This document shows, one piece after another, positions 1 through 9,264 of a stretch of 64,000 nt of DNA. Every line of letters starts with the position of its first letter. The first letter of the stretch is position 1. The DNA is from Hyphomicrobium sp. (GTDB taxonomy: Bacteria > Pseudomonadota > Alphaproteobacteria > Rhizobiales > Hyphomicrobiaceae), in contig PERI01000001.1 of NCBI GenBank assembly GCA_002928515.1, positions 186,001 to 250,000 of the forward strand, written 5' to 3'. The position numbers and the translations under genes were made by a program. A model generated the notes under the pieces. That model was not told the origin of the DNA. It made no database searches and saw only the letters and a list, made by a program, of their open reading frames with translations.

Positions 1-94
1 GGCCCTCTATAGCTCGCGGCCTGGATGCTCATATTTTGATCGATGCCATTGGCTGCGTTCATCGCTAAGTCATTTCGATATTCTGGAGGCCACC

Positions 95-1226
95 ATGCGC
101 GCTGAAGCGCAGAATCTTTCAACCGACATCAAGGAAGCGTTCGCGCTTCTGAGGAGGTCTCTTTGACTGGGACACCGCCGAAGATCGGCTAGCGGCGCTC
201 AATGCGAAATCTGAAGATCCTAATCTCTGGAACGATCCCAAGGCTGCGCAAAAAGTTATGCGTCAGCGTCAATCCCTAGAACGCGCGATTGATGAATTTC
301 GTCGCTTGCAGCGCGATTTTGATGACGCTCTCACGCTAATCGAACTTGGTGAAGCCGAAGACGATGAAGCCAGCATTTCGGAAGGTGAGGCGTCTCTCAA
401 GCGCATCAATTCTGAAGCGCAGCGGCGCTCGGTCGAAGCCATGCTTTCGGGCGAAGCCGATTCCATGAATACATATATTGAAGTTCATGCGGGTGCTGGC
501 GGGACTGAAAGCCAAGATTGGGCGTCGATGCTCGCGCGCATGTATGCGCGCTGGGGCGAGCGGCGCGGCTTCAAGGTTAAACTGATTGATGAGAGCCAGG
601 GAGAAGAAGCTGGCATTAAATCGGCAACGTTTGAGATCGAAGGTGAGAACGCGTTCGGCTGGCTGAAAACCGAAGCCGGCGTGCATCGTCTTGTGCGCAT
701 TTCACCTTATGATTCCAATGCGCGACGTCATACGAGTTTTGCGTCTGTAACCGTTTATCCTGTGATCGACGATACGATCGATGTCGATATCAATCCTGCC
801 GATGTCGATATCTCTTTTGCGCGGTCATCTGGCGCTGGTGGCCAGCACGTCAATAGAACAGAGTCAGCGGTGAGGCTTGTCCATAAGCCTTCTGGCATCG
901 TCATATTTGCTCAAGAGCAGCGTTCGCAGCATCAGAATAAGGACATCGCATTTCGCCGATTGAAAGCGCGTCTTTACGAGATGGAACTCAAGAAGCGCGA
1001 GGCGAAAGCCAATGCCGATCAAGCTGCCAAGACAGATATCGGATGGGGGCACCAAATCCGATCTTACGTGTTGCAGCCTTATCAGTTGGTGAAAGATTTG
1101 CGCACGGGTGCCACTTCTACAAACCCAGACGAAGTTTTAGATGGTGATATCGACACGTTCGTCGAAGCGGCTTTATCGCAAAGAATAAAGGGCGGCGGCG
1201 ATGTCGTGATTGACGACATCGATTAG
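95..1226 (+). CDS. prfB: Peptide chain release factor 2, with programmed +1 frameshift
   Basis: Class I release factor that reads UGA and UAA and triggers peptidyl-tRNA hydrolysis. The reading frame is split. It starts at ATG 95 behind GGAGG (85-89), runs 23 codons to CTT (161-163) and meets an in-frame TGA at 164-166. Skipping T164 puts translation in the frame that continues to the stop at 1226, giving 376 residues, normal for RF2. The GGQ motif lies near residues 248-250 (nt 837-845). The stop-codon-reading tripeptide is SPY near residues 203-205, where E. coli has SPF. An annotation starting at ATG 258 would lose the first 54 residues. The gene is convergent with the SDR gene that follows. 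Confidence 0.97.
152..166 (+). promoter_or_regulatory. prfB programmed +1 frameshift site (internal SD plus CTT TGA C)
   Basis: AGGAGG at 152-157, a three-base spacer TCT, then CTT TGA C at 161-167. This is the arrangement of the known RF2 autoregulatory site, in which an internal Shine-Dalgarno sequence three bases before the slippery CUU promotes +1 slippage when RF2 is scarce. The downstream frame continues without a break into the conserved RF2 protein, so the in-frame TGA is not a sequencing error. Confidence 0.96.
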
Positions 1227-1240
1227 AACTATGCGGCGCT

Positions 1241-1264
1241 CTAAGGTCATGCAATTGACCTTAG
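1241..1264. terminator. Inverted repeat between convergent prfB and SDR genes
   Basis: Nine-base perfect arms CTAAGGTCA (1241-1249) and TGACCTTAG (1256-1264) around a six-base loop, between the ends of two convergent genes and overlapping the last codons of the SDR gene. No T run follows on either strand, so this is at best a weak bidirectional terminator. Confidence 0.45.
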
Positions 1265-2041
1265 GATGCCGCCTTCGACCCTGAGTGCTGCACCATTTGT
1301 TGCGGCAGCTTGTGGTGATGCTGCATAAACGACCATGTTGGCGACTTCTTCTACCGTTGCGAAGCGTTCCAAAAGTGATGTTGGTCTGTGTTCTTTGACG
1401 AAGTCCTTTGCCATATCCTCAACACTCTGTCCCGATTGTTGGGCCATCGCTTTTAAAAAATCTTCGACGCCTTCGGAGCGTGTCGGGCCGGGTAATACAG
1501 AGTTGACGGTGACACCCGTCCCGCTTGTCATTTCTGCAAGGCCGCGCGCTATTGAAAGCTGTGCTGTTTTTGTGAACCCGTAATGAATCATTTCGGGTGG
1601 GATTTGCAGTGCAGACTCTGATGAGATGAAGATGATCCGTCCCCAATTTTGATTGAGCATGCCTGGCATGTAGGCGCGAGATAGGCGTACGCCTGACATG
1701 ACATTGATTTCAAAAAATCGCGACCAATCGGCATCTGGGATGTCGAAGAATGGTTTGGGTTCGAAGATGCCAGCGTTGTTGACAAGGATATCGACAGTGG
1801 GAACGGCCTTGATGAGTTCAGCACAGCCCGCTGCCGTTGCAACATCTGCAACTACACCCCTCAACTGTAAGGCCGGTGCGCTGGCTTTGATTTCTTCGAC
1901 AGTTTGATCGACGGTTGCCTGCTTGCGACCATTAATCACGACGGCTGCGCCACTGAGAGCTAGACCTTTCGATATAGCTTTGCCGATGCCTGCGGATGAA
2001 CCCGTGACCAGTGCGGTTTTGCCCGACAGATCGATTTTCAT
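1247..2041 (-). CDS. Short-chain dehydrogenase/reductase, substrate unknown
   Basis: 264-residue classical SDR. The N-terminal Rossmann motif TGSSAGIG (residues about 14-21) binds NAD(P). NNAG follows near residue 89, then the catalytic Ser (in SSESA) and YGFTK as the YxxxK pair. Length and motif order are those of the family. Nothing in sequence or neighbourhood fixes the substrate. It is divergent from the methyltransferase operon at 2235 and convergent with prfB. Confidence 0.88.
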   Translation of the reverse strand: MKIDLSGKTALVTGSSAGIGKAISKGLALSGAAVVINGRKQATVDQTVEEIKASAPALQLRGVVADVATAAGCAELIKAVPTVDILVNNAGIFEPKPFFDIPDADWSRFFEINVMSGVRLSRAYMPGMLNQNWGRIIFISSESALQIPPEMIHYGFTKTAQLSIARGLAEMTSGTGVTVNSVLPGPTRSEGVEDFLKAMAQQSGQSVEDMAKDFVKEHRPTSLLERFATVEEVANMVVYAASPQAAATNGAALRVEGGILRSIA

Positions 2042-2234
2042 AGCTAAGGCTCCATTGTTGTATGATTGAAATAGGGTTCAGCGAGCGGCCGATCCAGGGG
2101 TGTAGCCTTCTCATATTATCGTTTATTTGAGAGTTTACTGTGAACAAGATTATAGGCCTGATGAACACTCGCGATTCATGACGCAAATCTGCTAAATCGC
2201 GACCAGACATTTTGTTCGGACCACACCTCGATCC

Positions 2235-3128
2235 ATGGCAACCCCCGACCATCTTACTTTGCTGACATCGTCAGGATTTCATGATTATGCCCTGCTCGAT
2301 TGCGGCGGCGGTCGTAAGCTCGAACGCTTTGGCGCGATTGTCGTTGATCGCCCGGAACCGCAAGCCTTGTGGAATCAGCGCCGACCCATGAGCGACTGGG
2401 CGAAAGCGCATGCTGTGTTTTCCGCATCGGGCGAAGACGACGAGAAAGGAAAGTGGCGCATAGATAAGCCGGTGCCTGAAAGTTGGCCGGTGAAATTTGA
2501 TGGCGTGACGATGCTGTGTAAATTGGCTGGCCTTTGGCACCTTGGTTTGTTTCCCGAGCAAGCTCCGCATTGGCGCTGGATGTTGGATCATATTGCACAT
2601 GTTAAAGGCGAGCCCGCACGCGTCCTCAATTTGTTTGGATATACCGGTGCAGCATCTCTGCTCGCGGCGAAGGCCGGAGCGGACGTCACTCACGTCGATG
2701 CCTCAAAAAAGGCCATTGCTTGGGGGCGAGAAAATCAAGCAGCTTCCAAACTCGAGCAGGCAAAAATCCGTTGGTTGTTAGACGATGCGGCAAAGTTTGT
2801 TGCGCGAGAGGTAAGGCGTGGAAAAACTTATCATATGATATTGATTGACCCGCCGAAGTTCGGTCGCGGACCGGAAGGCGAGGTATGGGATTTGTTCACG
2901 CACTTGCCTGCACTTTTGACCGATTGCGCCAAACTATTAGCGCCGCAACAAGCAGGTATGGTTTTGACCGTATATGCTATTCGTGCGTCCGCGCTCGCCT
3001 TCGATCAACTCATGCGTGACACACTAGCCGGTAAAAGTGGGGTCTATGATCGCGGCGAGTTGGCACTTCAGTCACAAAGCGGATCAATGGTGCCGACATC
3101 TCTGTTCGTGCGCTGGAGCGCGTCTTAA
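2235..3128 (+). CDS. Class I SAM-dependent methyltransferase, RlmI/RlmK-like (COG1092 type)
   Basis: 297 residues. The SAM-binding motif is VLNLFGYTGAAS (about residues 130-141) and the catalytic-loop motif is IDPPKFGRG (about 203-211). Both are typical of 23S rRNA m5C methyltransferases of the RlmI group, so an RNA substrate is likely but the target base is not known. The protein is shorter than RlmI and shows no clear N-terminal PUA domain. It is the first of three consecutive methyltransferase genes; its TAA is directly followed by the next ATG, which suggests translational coupling. Confidence 0.8.
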   Translation: MATPDHLTLLTSSGFHDYALLDCGGGRKLERFGAIVVDRPEPQALWNQRRPMSDWAKAHAVFSASGEDDEKGKWRIDKPVPESWPVKFDGVTMLCKLAGLWHLGLFPEQAPHWRWMLDHIAHVKGEPARVLNLFGYTGAASLLAAKAGADVTHVDASKKAIAWGRENQAASKLEQAKIRWLLDDAAKFVAREVRRGKTYHMILIDPPKFGRGPEGEVWDLFTHLPALLTDCAKLLAPQQAGMVLTVYAIRASALAFDQLMRDTLAGKSGVYDRGELALQSQSGSMVPTSLFVRWSAS

Positions 3129-3941
3129 ATGAGCGGGCGTGTGGTCATTACAAGTCTTACGAATGACCGCGTGAAAGCAATCCGCGCGTTAGAGATGCGT
3201 AAAGTTCGCAAGGAAACAGGCTTGTTTCTAGCTGAGGGCTTATCTCTGCTCATCACGGCGCGCGATCACGGCTTTGTTCCCAAAACTCTGGTTTACCAAA
3301 CTGGTACCGTCGAAAGCGGAATTGGTCGTGGCTTGGTGAAATTTGCCGAGCAAGAAGGTGCTGAAGTTCTTGAAGTGTCTGAAGCGGTGTTGGGTAAACT
3401 CGCATCGAAAGACAATCCGCAAACGATGCTTGGCGTCTTCCGGCAGAGATTTGGCGATTTGCCAAATGTTGATGAAATTGCTCCGACATCGACGTGGCTT
3501 GCGCTTGAGGAAGTTCGCGATCCTGGCAATCTCGGGACGATCTTGAGAACAGCGGACGCTGCAGGATGTGCAGGGGTCATATTGGTCGGACAATGTTGCG
3601 ATCCATATTCAATGGAAGCCATCCGCGCCAGTATGGGTTCCATCTTCGTGGTGCCAGTCGTCAAATCAGACCATGACATGTTTTATGCATTGGTGCAGCG
3701 CTGGCCTGGAGATGTGGTGGCGACGCTGCTCGATGCGACATTGGATTTTCGTCAGGCACATTATCGCGGTCCGGAACTTTTGGTCATGGGAAGTGAAGGG
3801 CCGGGACTTAGTGATGAAGTTTCGGCCATGTGTACGCAGCGCGTGAAAATTCCGATGTCGGGGCAATTGGATTCTCTCAATCTTGCAACTGCTACAGCGT
3901 TGATGCTCTACCAAATCCGCGCTCCGCATCTCAAACTCTGA
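3129..3941 (+). CDS. TrmH/SpoU-family RNA 2'-O-methyltransferase
   Basis: 270 residues with the SPOUT motifs in order: RDPGNLGTILRTADAAG (motif 1, about residues 131-147), LVMGSEGPGL (motif 2, about 218-227) and IPMSGQLDSLNLATATAL (motif 3, near the C-terminus). The N-terminal part looks like the substrate-binding domain of the RlmB/TrmH group. The likely role is ribose methylation of rRNA or tRNA; the exact nucleotide is unknown. The ATG follows the upstream stop codon without a gap, so the two are surely co-translated. Confidence 0.88.
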   Translation: MSGRVVITSLTNDRVKAIRALEMRKVRKETGLFLAEGLSLLITARDHGFVPKTLVYQTGTVESGIGRGLVKFAEQEGAEVLEVSEAVLGKLASKDNPQTMLGVFRQRFGDLPNVDEIAPTSTWLALEEVRDPGNLGTILRTADAAGCAGVILVGQCCDPYSMEAIRASMGSIFVVPVVKSDHDMFYALVQRWPGDVVATLLDATLDFRQAHYRGPELLVMGSEGPGLSDEVSAMCTQRVKIPMSGQLDSLNLATATALMLYQIRAPHLKL

Positions 3942-3948
3942 GCCAGCC

Positions 3949-4887
3949 ATGCGCATTGAATATCACCGTACGCTCATTGCTGACACAGTGCGCAACGATG
4001 CCCTTTATCGAGCATTGAAAGCGGTGATCGTGCCTGCTCAATCGGTCGTGGCTGATATTGGGGCTGGGACGGGATTGCTTGGAATCATGGCTTCCAAGCT
4101 TGGTGCCAAAACAGTTTACCTGTTCGAGACGGCTGAGGTAGCTGGCGTTGCTGCTAAACTCATAAAGGCAAACCGCGTTAAAAATTGCCACCTTATTCCA
4201 TGTCATTCAACTGAGTTCCAGGACCGGCTTGCGGTCGACGTGATCGTATCTGAAACCTTGGGCAACTATGCCTTAGAAGAAAACATTGTTGCTACGCTTG
4301 TCGATGCCAAGCGCCGTTATTTGAAGCCTAAGGGCATTATGATCCCGCATCAGATTTCGCAATTTGTTGCACCGGTGATAGCGCCGCGGATACATCATGA
4401 CCTGACCGTTTGGGATCGCATGGGATACGATGTCGATTTTTCGATTGCCCAGGCTATGACGCTCAACAATGCCTATGTTCGCACAATCCCTTGTACGGAG
4501 CTGTTGGATCAGGGCGCGAGTGCTGCTTTATGGGATGAGATCGACCTGTTAAGTGACGTTGCATCCAGCCGCAAAGGTGAAGCGCGTTGGAAAATGCGAC
4601 GCGCGGAGACGGTTTATGGCTTTGCGACTTGGTGGAGAGCAAGATTACATGGCGATATTGTCTTATCGACTGCGCCGGATGCACCGCAAACGCATTGGGA
4701 GCAATTGTATTTTCCTCTCATCTCACCAATGTCATTGAAGACAGGTGAAAGCGTTGTTTTAATCTTGAAATCTCGGTCCTCGGAAGCTGCAGGCACGCAT
4801 ATGGCTTGGACGGCAATACATTTTGATGCCAAAGGCCAACGCGTCGCGCGCCAATCTCTTGATCTCGATAAGGGCTATTTGCCATAA
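3949..4887 (+). CDS. PRMT-like class I methyltransferase
   Basis: 312 residues with the layout of protein arginine methyltransferases. The SAM-binding motif is DIGAGTG (36-42) and the acidic end of the second strand is E60. A double-E loop SETLGNYALEE (101-111) is followed by a C-terminal beta-barrel-like part with a THW motif at 248-250 and FPL shortly after. Known PRMTs use the two loop glutamates and the THW loop to hold the substrate arginine. Such proteins are uncommon in bacteria and often unnamed, so the substrate is unknown. Seven bases separate it from the SPOUT methyltransferase gene, the third gene of the operon. Confidence 0.75.
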   Translation: MRIEYHRTLIADTVRNDALYRALKAVIVPAQSVVADIGAGTGLLGIMASKLGAKTVYLFETAEVAGVAAKLIKANRVKNCHLIPCHSTEFQDRLAVDVIVSETLGNYALEENIVATLVDAKRRYLKPKGIMIPHQISQFVAPVIAPRIHHDLTVWDRMGYDVDFSIAQAMTLNNAYVRTIPCTELLDQGASAALWDEIDLLSDVASSRKGEARWKMRRAETVYGFATWWRARLHGDIVLSTAPDAPQTHWEQLYFPLISPMSLKTGESVVLILKSRSSEAAGTHMAWTAIHFDAKGQRVARQSLDLDKGYLP

Positions 4888-4975
4888 GTCCGAGTTATCA
4901 TAGCGTTTTAGATTTTGGTTTTCAGCTCAGCGAGCTATTCGTTTGTAGCGAACTTTTCGGGTGGAGGGCTGTTGT

Positions 4976-5569
4976 ATGATGATGTTGGTCGTAGGGTTGA
5001 TCATATTTTTAGGCATCCACGTGTTGCCAACATCTCCAGACATCCGAGATGCTTTGAAAGGACGCATGGGCGAGACGGCTTATAAAGCTTTGTTCTCGCT
5101 CGTTTCACTCATCGGTCTGGTGATCATCGTGTTCGGTTATCACAAGATGCAACTGAACCCTGGTAAAAATCCGCTTCTTTGGGACCCGCCAACGTGGACA
5201 CGGCATATTGCCGTTCTTTTGATGCTGCCTGCGATGATCTTTCTCGTCGCCGCTTATATTCCTTCGCGCATTCGCACGGCATTGAAGCATCCGATGCTGG
5301 TGGCCATTAAAATTTGGGCACTGGCACACTTGATTGCCAATGGGGATGTTGCGTCGCTTTTGCTTTTTGGCTCATTCCTAGCTTACGCCGTATATGATCG
5401 CATATCCGTGAAGAAGCGTGGTGCGACAGGTCCGCTTGGGCCTATTATCGCAACCCCCGCGATGAATGACTTTTACGCTGTCGTACTTGGTGCCGTGCTC
5501 TACGCTGCTTTGCTATTGGGTGGGCATGGATGGCTGTTTGGCGTCTCACCAATTCCTGCGTTAGGATAA
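4976..5569 (+). CDS. NnrU-family integral membrane protein
   Basis: 197 residues with about five to six hydrophobic segments. The family signature HPMLVAIKIWALAHLIANGD lies mid-protein. NnrU was first linked to nitric oxide reduction in denitrifiers, but the family is wider and no denitrification gene is nearby, so no role is inferred. The start is set at ATG 4976, seven bases after GGAGGG (4963-4968); a GTG at 4961 would overlap that ribosome-binding site. The 3' end overlaps the next, convergent gene by nine bases. Confidence 0.85.
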   Translation: MMMLVVGLIIFLGIHVLPTSPDIRDALKGRMGETAYKALFSLVSLIGLVIIVFGYHKMQLNPGKNPLLWDPPTWTRHIAVLLMLPAMIFLVAAYIPSRIRTALKHPMLVAIKIWALAHLIANGDVASLLLFGSFLAYAVYDRISVKKRGATGPLGPIIATPAMNDFYAVVLGAVLYAALLLGGHGWLFGVSPIPALG

Positions 5570-6211
5570 TTGCTTTTGCGATATTTTAATGTTCCGGATG
5601 CGCCCGAACGGATTTGGTACGACCCAATATATTAGAATTGCGATGCACGAAGCAATTGCAAAAACCCATGCTATGGGATCAATCATATAATCCCAGAAGT
5701 TGAGGCTCGGACCCATTTCCAAAACATACATGCAAAGTCCGAGGTTGATCGCGGCTGTGGAAATCCAATAGCCCTTGTAGATGCTATAGCCAAGTAGAAC
5801 AGCGATCGTAGAAGGGAGCAGGTAGCCTGAATAGCCATAAACGTATGGATCAAATGACAGAAATCCGACGGCTCCTGGGTAAAGAATTAGTCCTGCGGCG
5901 CTGAAGGTGTAAGCAGCAAATCGAAATTCTGAATTTGGTTTGAAATCGTGACTGGTGGCTGCATTGATGACAAATATAATCAGAAAGATAAATCCAGTCG
6001 GCGATGGTCTTTGAACGGCGGAAGTCAGCCATTCAAACACTGCTTCATCTGAAATTTCGTAAAATGTAGAAAATAATATTCCTAATAGTCCTATAGCAAT
6101 TCGTAATTTCGTGCTCGCTGTAAACCAAGCAGCTAAGCCTGCGAAAGCTATGAAGATGAGGGCGGTTGAGCCGGTGCGGTTCAATAGAAAATCTAGGTAT
6201 TGGCTTATCAA
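5561..6211 (-). CDS. Polytopic membrane protein of unknown function
   Basis: 216 residues, mostly hydrophobic, with about six to seven predicted membrane segments and no motif I recognise. The best start is TTG at 6211, two bases after the stop of the sialidase-like gene, so translation is probably coupled; no ATG occurs in the first half. The DNA is visibly richer in A and T than the flanks. The tight pairing with 6213-7433 suggests that the two products act together at the membrane. Confidence 0.7.
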   Translation of the reverse strand: MISQYLDFLLNRTGSTALIFIAFAGLAAWFTASTKLRIAIGLLGILFSTFYEISDEAVFEWLTSAVQRPSPTGFIFLIIFVINAATSHDFKPNSEFRFAAYTFSAAGLILYPGAVGFLSFDPYVYGYSGYLLPSTIAVLLGYSIYKGYWISTAAINLGLCMYVLEMGPSLNFWDYMIDPIAWVFAIASCIAILIYWVVPNPFGRIRNIKISQKQLS

Positions 6212-6212
6212 T

Positions 6213-7433
6213 CTATTGTACCTTGTTGAGCTGGCTATTTATCCACTCATTGCTTATTCGCACATGACGAATGGCACGTTCAACTTGATCCTTAAACTTT
6301 GGACTGTTGAAGCGACGTTTGGGAGACTTGGTGAACACTAAATCGAAAAGACCAGGCTGAGTTTCCAATAGAAAAGGATACGTCAGTTTATATTTTTCTG
6401 ATTTTTCACTTGCTTCGTCCGCTACTATGCCAACCCTTCGCCATGACAGGCCTTCGAAGTCGGAGACTGCAAGCGTAATATTGTTTTCAAATTCAGGGTC
6501 ATCATTAAAAGCTAAAAGTATTTGGTCATTTTCGAAGCGTACTGCACTTACGGCCCCACCTGGGTTGGGTAAGTTTGTTGGCACGGCAGATGACCACGTT
6601 TGTCCAGCATCTTCCGTTTTTGTCATCATGACTGACGCTGTGTTATCGCGAAGTCTGCGAAAAAAAGCCACTGCGGATTTTTCGTTTTTTGTGACGATGG
6701 TTGGCTGAAAGCCAACGTAGCCGCCTTCGCCCATGCGCCGTTTATCCACCACGCGTCCTGATGAATCAATGATCAGAAATACGGGATATTTTGCAAGGAA
6801 CTCATGATAGACGGGCAAGCCAATAAGGCCTGCGTTCATCTGAACAGGTGGTGACTTTGTGAGATGCGAGATGTTGGCAAACGCTGATGCGTATAGCCTA
6901 GTGGCAGGTGACCACGTTTTGCCATCATCTCGACTTCGCTTGAGTAAGATTTCGCATGTGGCCCATCCACTCAATCTAGACACTGCGAATACAAGCCAGA
7001 GTTCACCATTCTCATGACGAAACACGACTGGGTTGGCTACAGATTTAACGTGCAGTCCAATTTCGTCTTCAAGGCTGTCGCTGTTGGCAATAGGGCTCAT
7101 GCCATGCCAATTTTTTCCATCAAATCGGGATGAGGCAATTTCTGCATCACGTGAACCTTCGTATGTGCCGCTGTACCAGACGGCTATAATGCCTTCGGGA
7201 ATTTTCACGACCGATGCGGCATGCATGAACCGCTTTTCACCTTTCGGGTTTACATCAAGCGTCTCAAAAATCGTTCTGGTTGAATCGTCTTGAGCTTGGA
7301 CATGTTGTGCAAAGGACCAAGTCTGTGACGTCGGGGCCATTTTGATCAGAATTAAAATGATCATTGTGATTGATAGGGCGACAAGTATTGTCGCTATCCA
7401 CGTATTATTTTCGCGCCAATTGATCACGTGCAC
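6213..7433 (-). CDS. Sialidase/BNR-repeat family protein, membrane anchored
   Basis: 406 residues. An N-terminal membrane segment (about 13-32) is followed by a six-bladed propeller-like domain with Asp-box motifs SRDDGKTWS and TEDAGQTWS. The family includes exo-alpha-sialidases, but many members have other or unknown sugar substrates and I cannot place all catalytic residues, so the activity is open. GTG 7433 or GTG 7427 may be the start; the latter lies five bases after GGGG. It is the first gene of a pair with 5561-6211. Confidence 0.75.
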   Translation of the reverse strand: MHVINWRENNTWIATILVALSITMIILILIKMAPTSQTWSFAQHVQAQDDSTRTIFETLDVNPKGEKRFMHAASVVKIPEGIIAVWYSGTYEGSRDAEIASSRFDGKNWHGMSPIANSDSLEDEIGLHVKSVANPVVFRHENGELWLVFAVSRLSGWATCEILLKRSRDDGKTWSPATRLYASAFANISHLTKSPPVQMNAGLIGLPVYHEFLAKYPVFLIIDSSGRVVDKRRMGEGGYVGFQPTIVTKNEKSAVAFFRRLRDNTASVMMTKTEDAGQTWSSAVPTNLPNPGGAVSAVRFENDQILLAFNDDPEFENNITLAVSDFEGLSWRRVGIVADEASEKSEKYKLTYPFLLETQPGLFDLVFTKSPKRRFNSPKFKDQVERAIRHVRISNEWINSQLNKVQ

Positions 7434-7572
7434 CCCTTTTTGAACTTGGCGCTAGAGTTTTGCTCATAATTTGTCAATTGCAGCTGGCCAGTTATCTGCT
7501 GCTTTATTGCTTTTTGTTCAAATATTTGGGGGTAGAAAACTTGTTTTGAGGTCAGATTGTTGTGAGTCTATC

Positions 7573-9264
7573 TCAGCGTGTGAGCAGTACAAACTCAGTG
7601 CCCAGACCATTCTCGTTCTTATTCAATTCGCGATCTGAAATGATCAGTGACGAACCTGGTTTCATAAGTTCTGTAATTTTGTCTTGAACGTTTTGGGGAA
7701 TTTTTATCGCTTCTAGTGCAGAAGACGCTGCATTCGTCGCGCCAATGATTGATTGGGGTGGCCTGCTTGTTTCGCGAGCGGACAATTTTTTAGAGAGCTT
7801 GTCACGACCATCTACGACGGGTGCTCGTGCAGTCACGAGTTGCCAATCGAATGAGTTTGGATCTTCTTCGGAGTATCTCATGGCAGTGAGAACATGAGTT
7901 CCGATTTCTCGTATTTTGCCGTCAAACGTTATCGCCGCTTCGAGAACCGGGTCTACACCCTGACGTAAGTGGATTCGTTCGGTTTTCAAGCTTATGAAAA
8001 TTGATAATGGTTTTGACCATCTTGCTGCTTCGCGTTTGGCTTCAGCTAATGCATCCGTAGTAGATTTGATGTCGATTTCGGATTGTCGCACTGCGGAGAT
8101 GGCGGCTTCGCGGGCGGCTTGAGCAGCAGAGGCTAGGGCCTGAGCTTCCGCCATCGCCATCTCGTGCTTTGCTGCTTCTACACGGCTCGTATCGGCAAGG
8201 TGTGTTGCGTCAAGCAGTGCGTCTTCCAATTCAGCTTCTTTGTCGTCAGATAAGTCATCACGATTGCCGTCTATTGCTGCGACTATGGCAGTCATGAAGG
8301 CTATGTATGAACTTGACGCGGTTTGTTGGGTTTTTTCTGCATCTTGCAGATTAGTCGGTTGGCTGACCAAGGATCTGCGCAAGTTTGCAAGTTTTGCTGC
8401 TGCTAAGTCCGCTTTTTGATTTGCGCTCTTGGCGGATTCAACAATTCCGGCGCGTGACGCGCTCAGTGTTCTCAATCTGGCGGATATCGTCGCGATTTTC
8501 TGCTGCACAAAACTTTCAGCTTCACTGCGTGTGATGGGACGCGCAGGTTGATCATCGTGATAGTCCGCAACGGCTTCTGCGAGAGCTGGCGTGATTCCGA
8601 ATATGCGCGGGAGCTCTGAAACACCGTCTGATGTCAAGGTTGCAAAGTTTGCATCGTTGGAAGCAACTTTAGTACCTTTATTCGATAATGATATAATTTG
8701 TTCTGGAGCGCGCAGAGGAAGCGGCTTGAAAAGTTTATCATGCTCGAATGGTACCGGTCGAGTTTCATCTTGGGTCACGATAACCCGAGCCCCGTGCTTG
8801 GTGAGCCCGAACAAAGATTTTGAAAATGAATACGGCAACCGGATGCAGCCGTGAGATGCGCGATAACCTGGGACTTGCCCAGCATGCATCGCGATGCCAG
8901 ACCAAGTTAAGCGCTGCATGAATGGCATTGCCGCGCCTGCGTAAATATTGCTGACGTGATGTTGTTTCTTTTCCAGAATTGAGAAGACGCCGGTTGGTGT
9001 GTCGAAACCAGGCTTTCCACTCGATATGCGCGACGACGTTATTTCGCCGCTAGCATTGTAAACTTTGAGACGTTGCTTGCGCAGCGAAATTAAAACGAGA
9101 TGCGGACCAGAATTGTCGGCCTGTGCTTTGAGAGGTTGATCGTGCGTGGCGTCTTTGGCATCGACGCGCGCTCCAAATGTCAAAATGCCGCCGAGCAGCA
9201 TCGCAAGGGCTGCATATCTCGGTACGCGTTCGAAGATCCACCGATATGTTTGCCGTGTTGGCAT
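7573..9264 (-). CDS. L,D-transpeptidase (YkuD domain) with coiled coil
   Basis: About 563 residues. After a signal or anchor segment comes a YkuD catalytic domain with HAG followed by ASHGCIRLP, the active-site His and Cys that crosslink peptidoglycan stem peptides 3-3 or attach proteins. A long alanine-rich coiled coil (about residues 255-415) and a C-terminal domain follow, an unusual extension for this family. The start is set at ATG 9264; a TTG six codons earlier is possible. The role inferred is periplasmic cell wall remodelling. Confidence 0.88.
   Translation of the reverse strand: MPTRQTYRWIFERVPRYAALAMLLGGILTFGARVDAKDATHDQPLKAQADNSGPHLVLISLRKQRLKVYNASGEITSSRISSGKPGFDTPTGVFSILEKKQHHVSNIYAGAAMPFMQRLTWSGIAMHAGQVPGYRASHGCIRLPYSFSKSLFGLTKHGARVIVTQDETRPVPFEHDKLFKPLPLRAPEQIISLSNKGTKVASNDANFATLTSDGVSELPRIFGITPALAEAVADYHDDQPARPITRSEAESFVQQKIATISARLRTLSASRAGIVESAKSANQKADLAAAKLANLRRSLVSQPTNLQDAEKTQQTASSSYIAFMTAIVAAIDGNRDDLSDDKEAELEDALLDATHLADTSRVEAAKHEMAMAEAQALASAAQAAREAAISAVRQSEIDIKSTTDALAEAKREAARWSKPLSIFISLKTERIHLRQGVDPVLEAAITFDGKIREIGTHVLTAMRYSEEDPNSFDWQLVTARAPVVDGRDKLSKKLSARETSRPPQSIIGATNAASSALEAIKIPQNVQDKITELMKPGSSLIISDRELNKNENGLGTEFVLLTR

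Noticed and set aside
1-94. Partial gene at the left edge
   Set aside because: The first 94 bases show no open frame with recognisable coding content; treated as the prfB leader.
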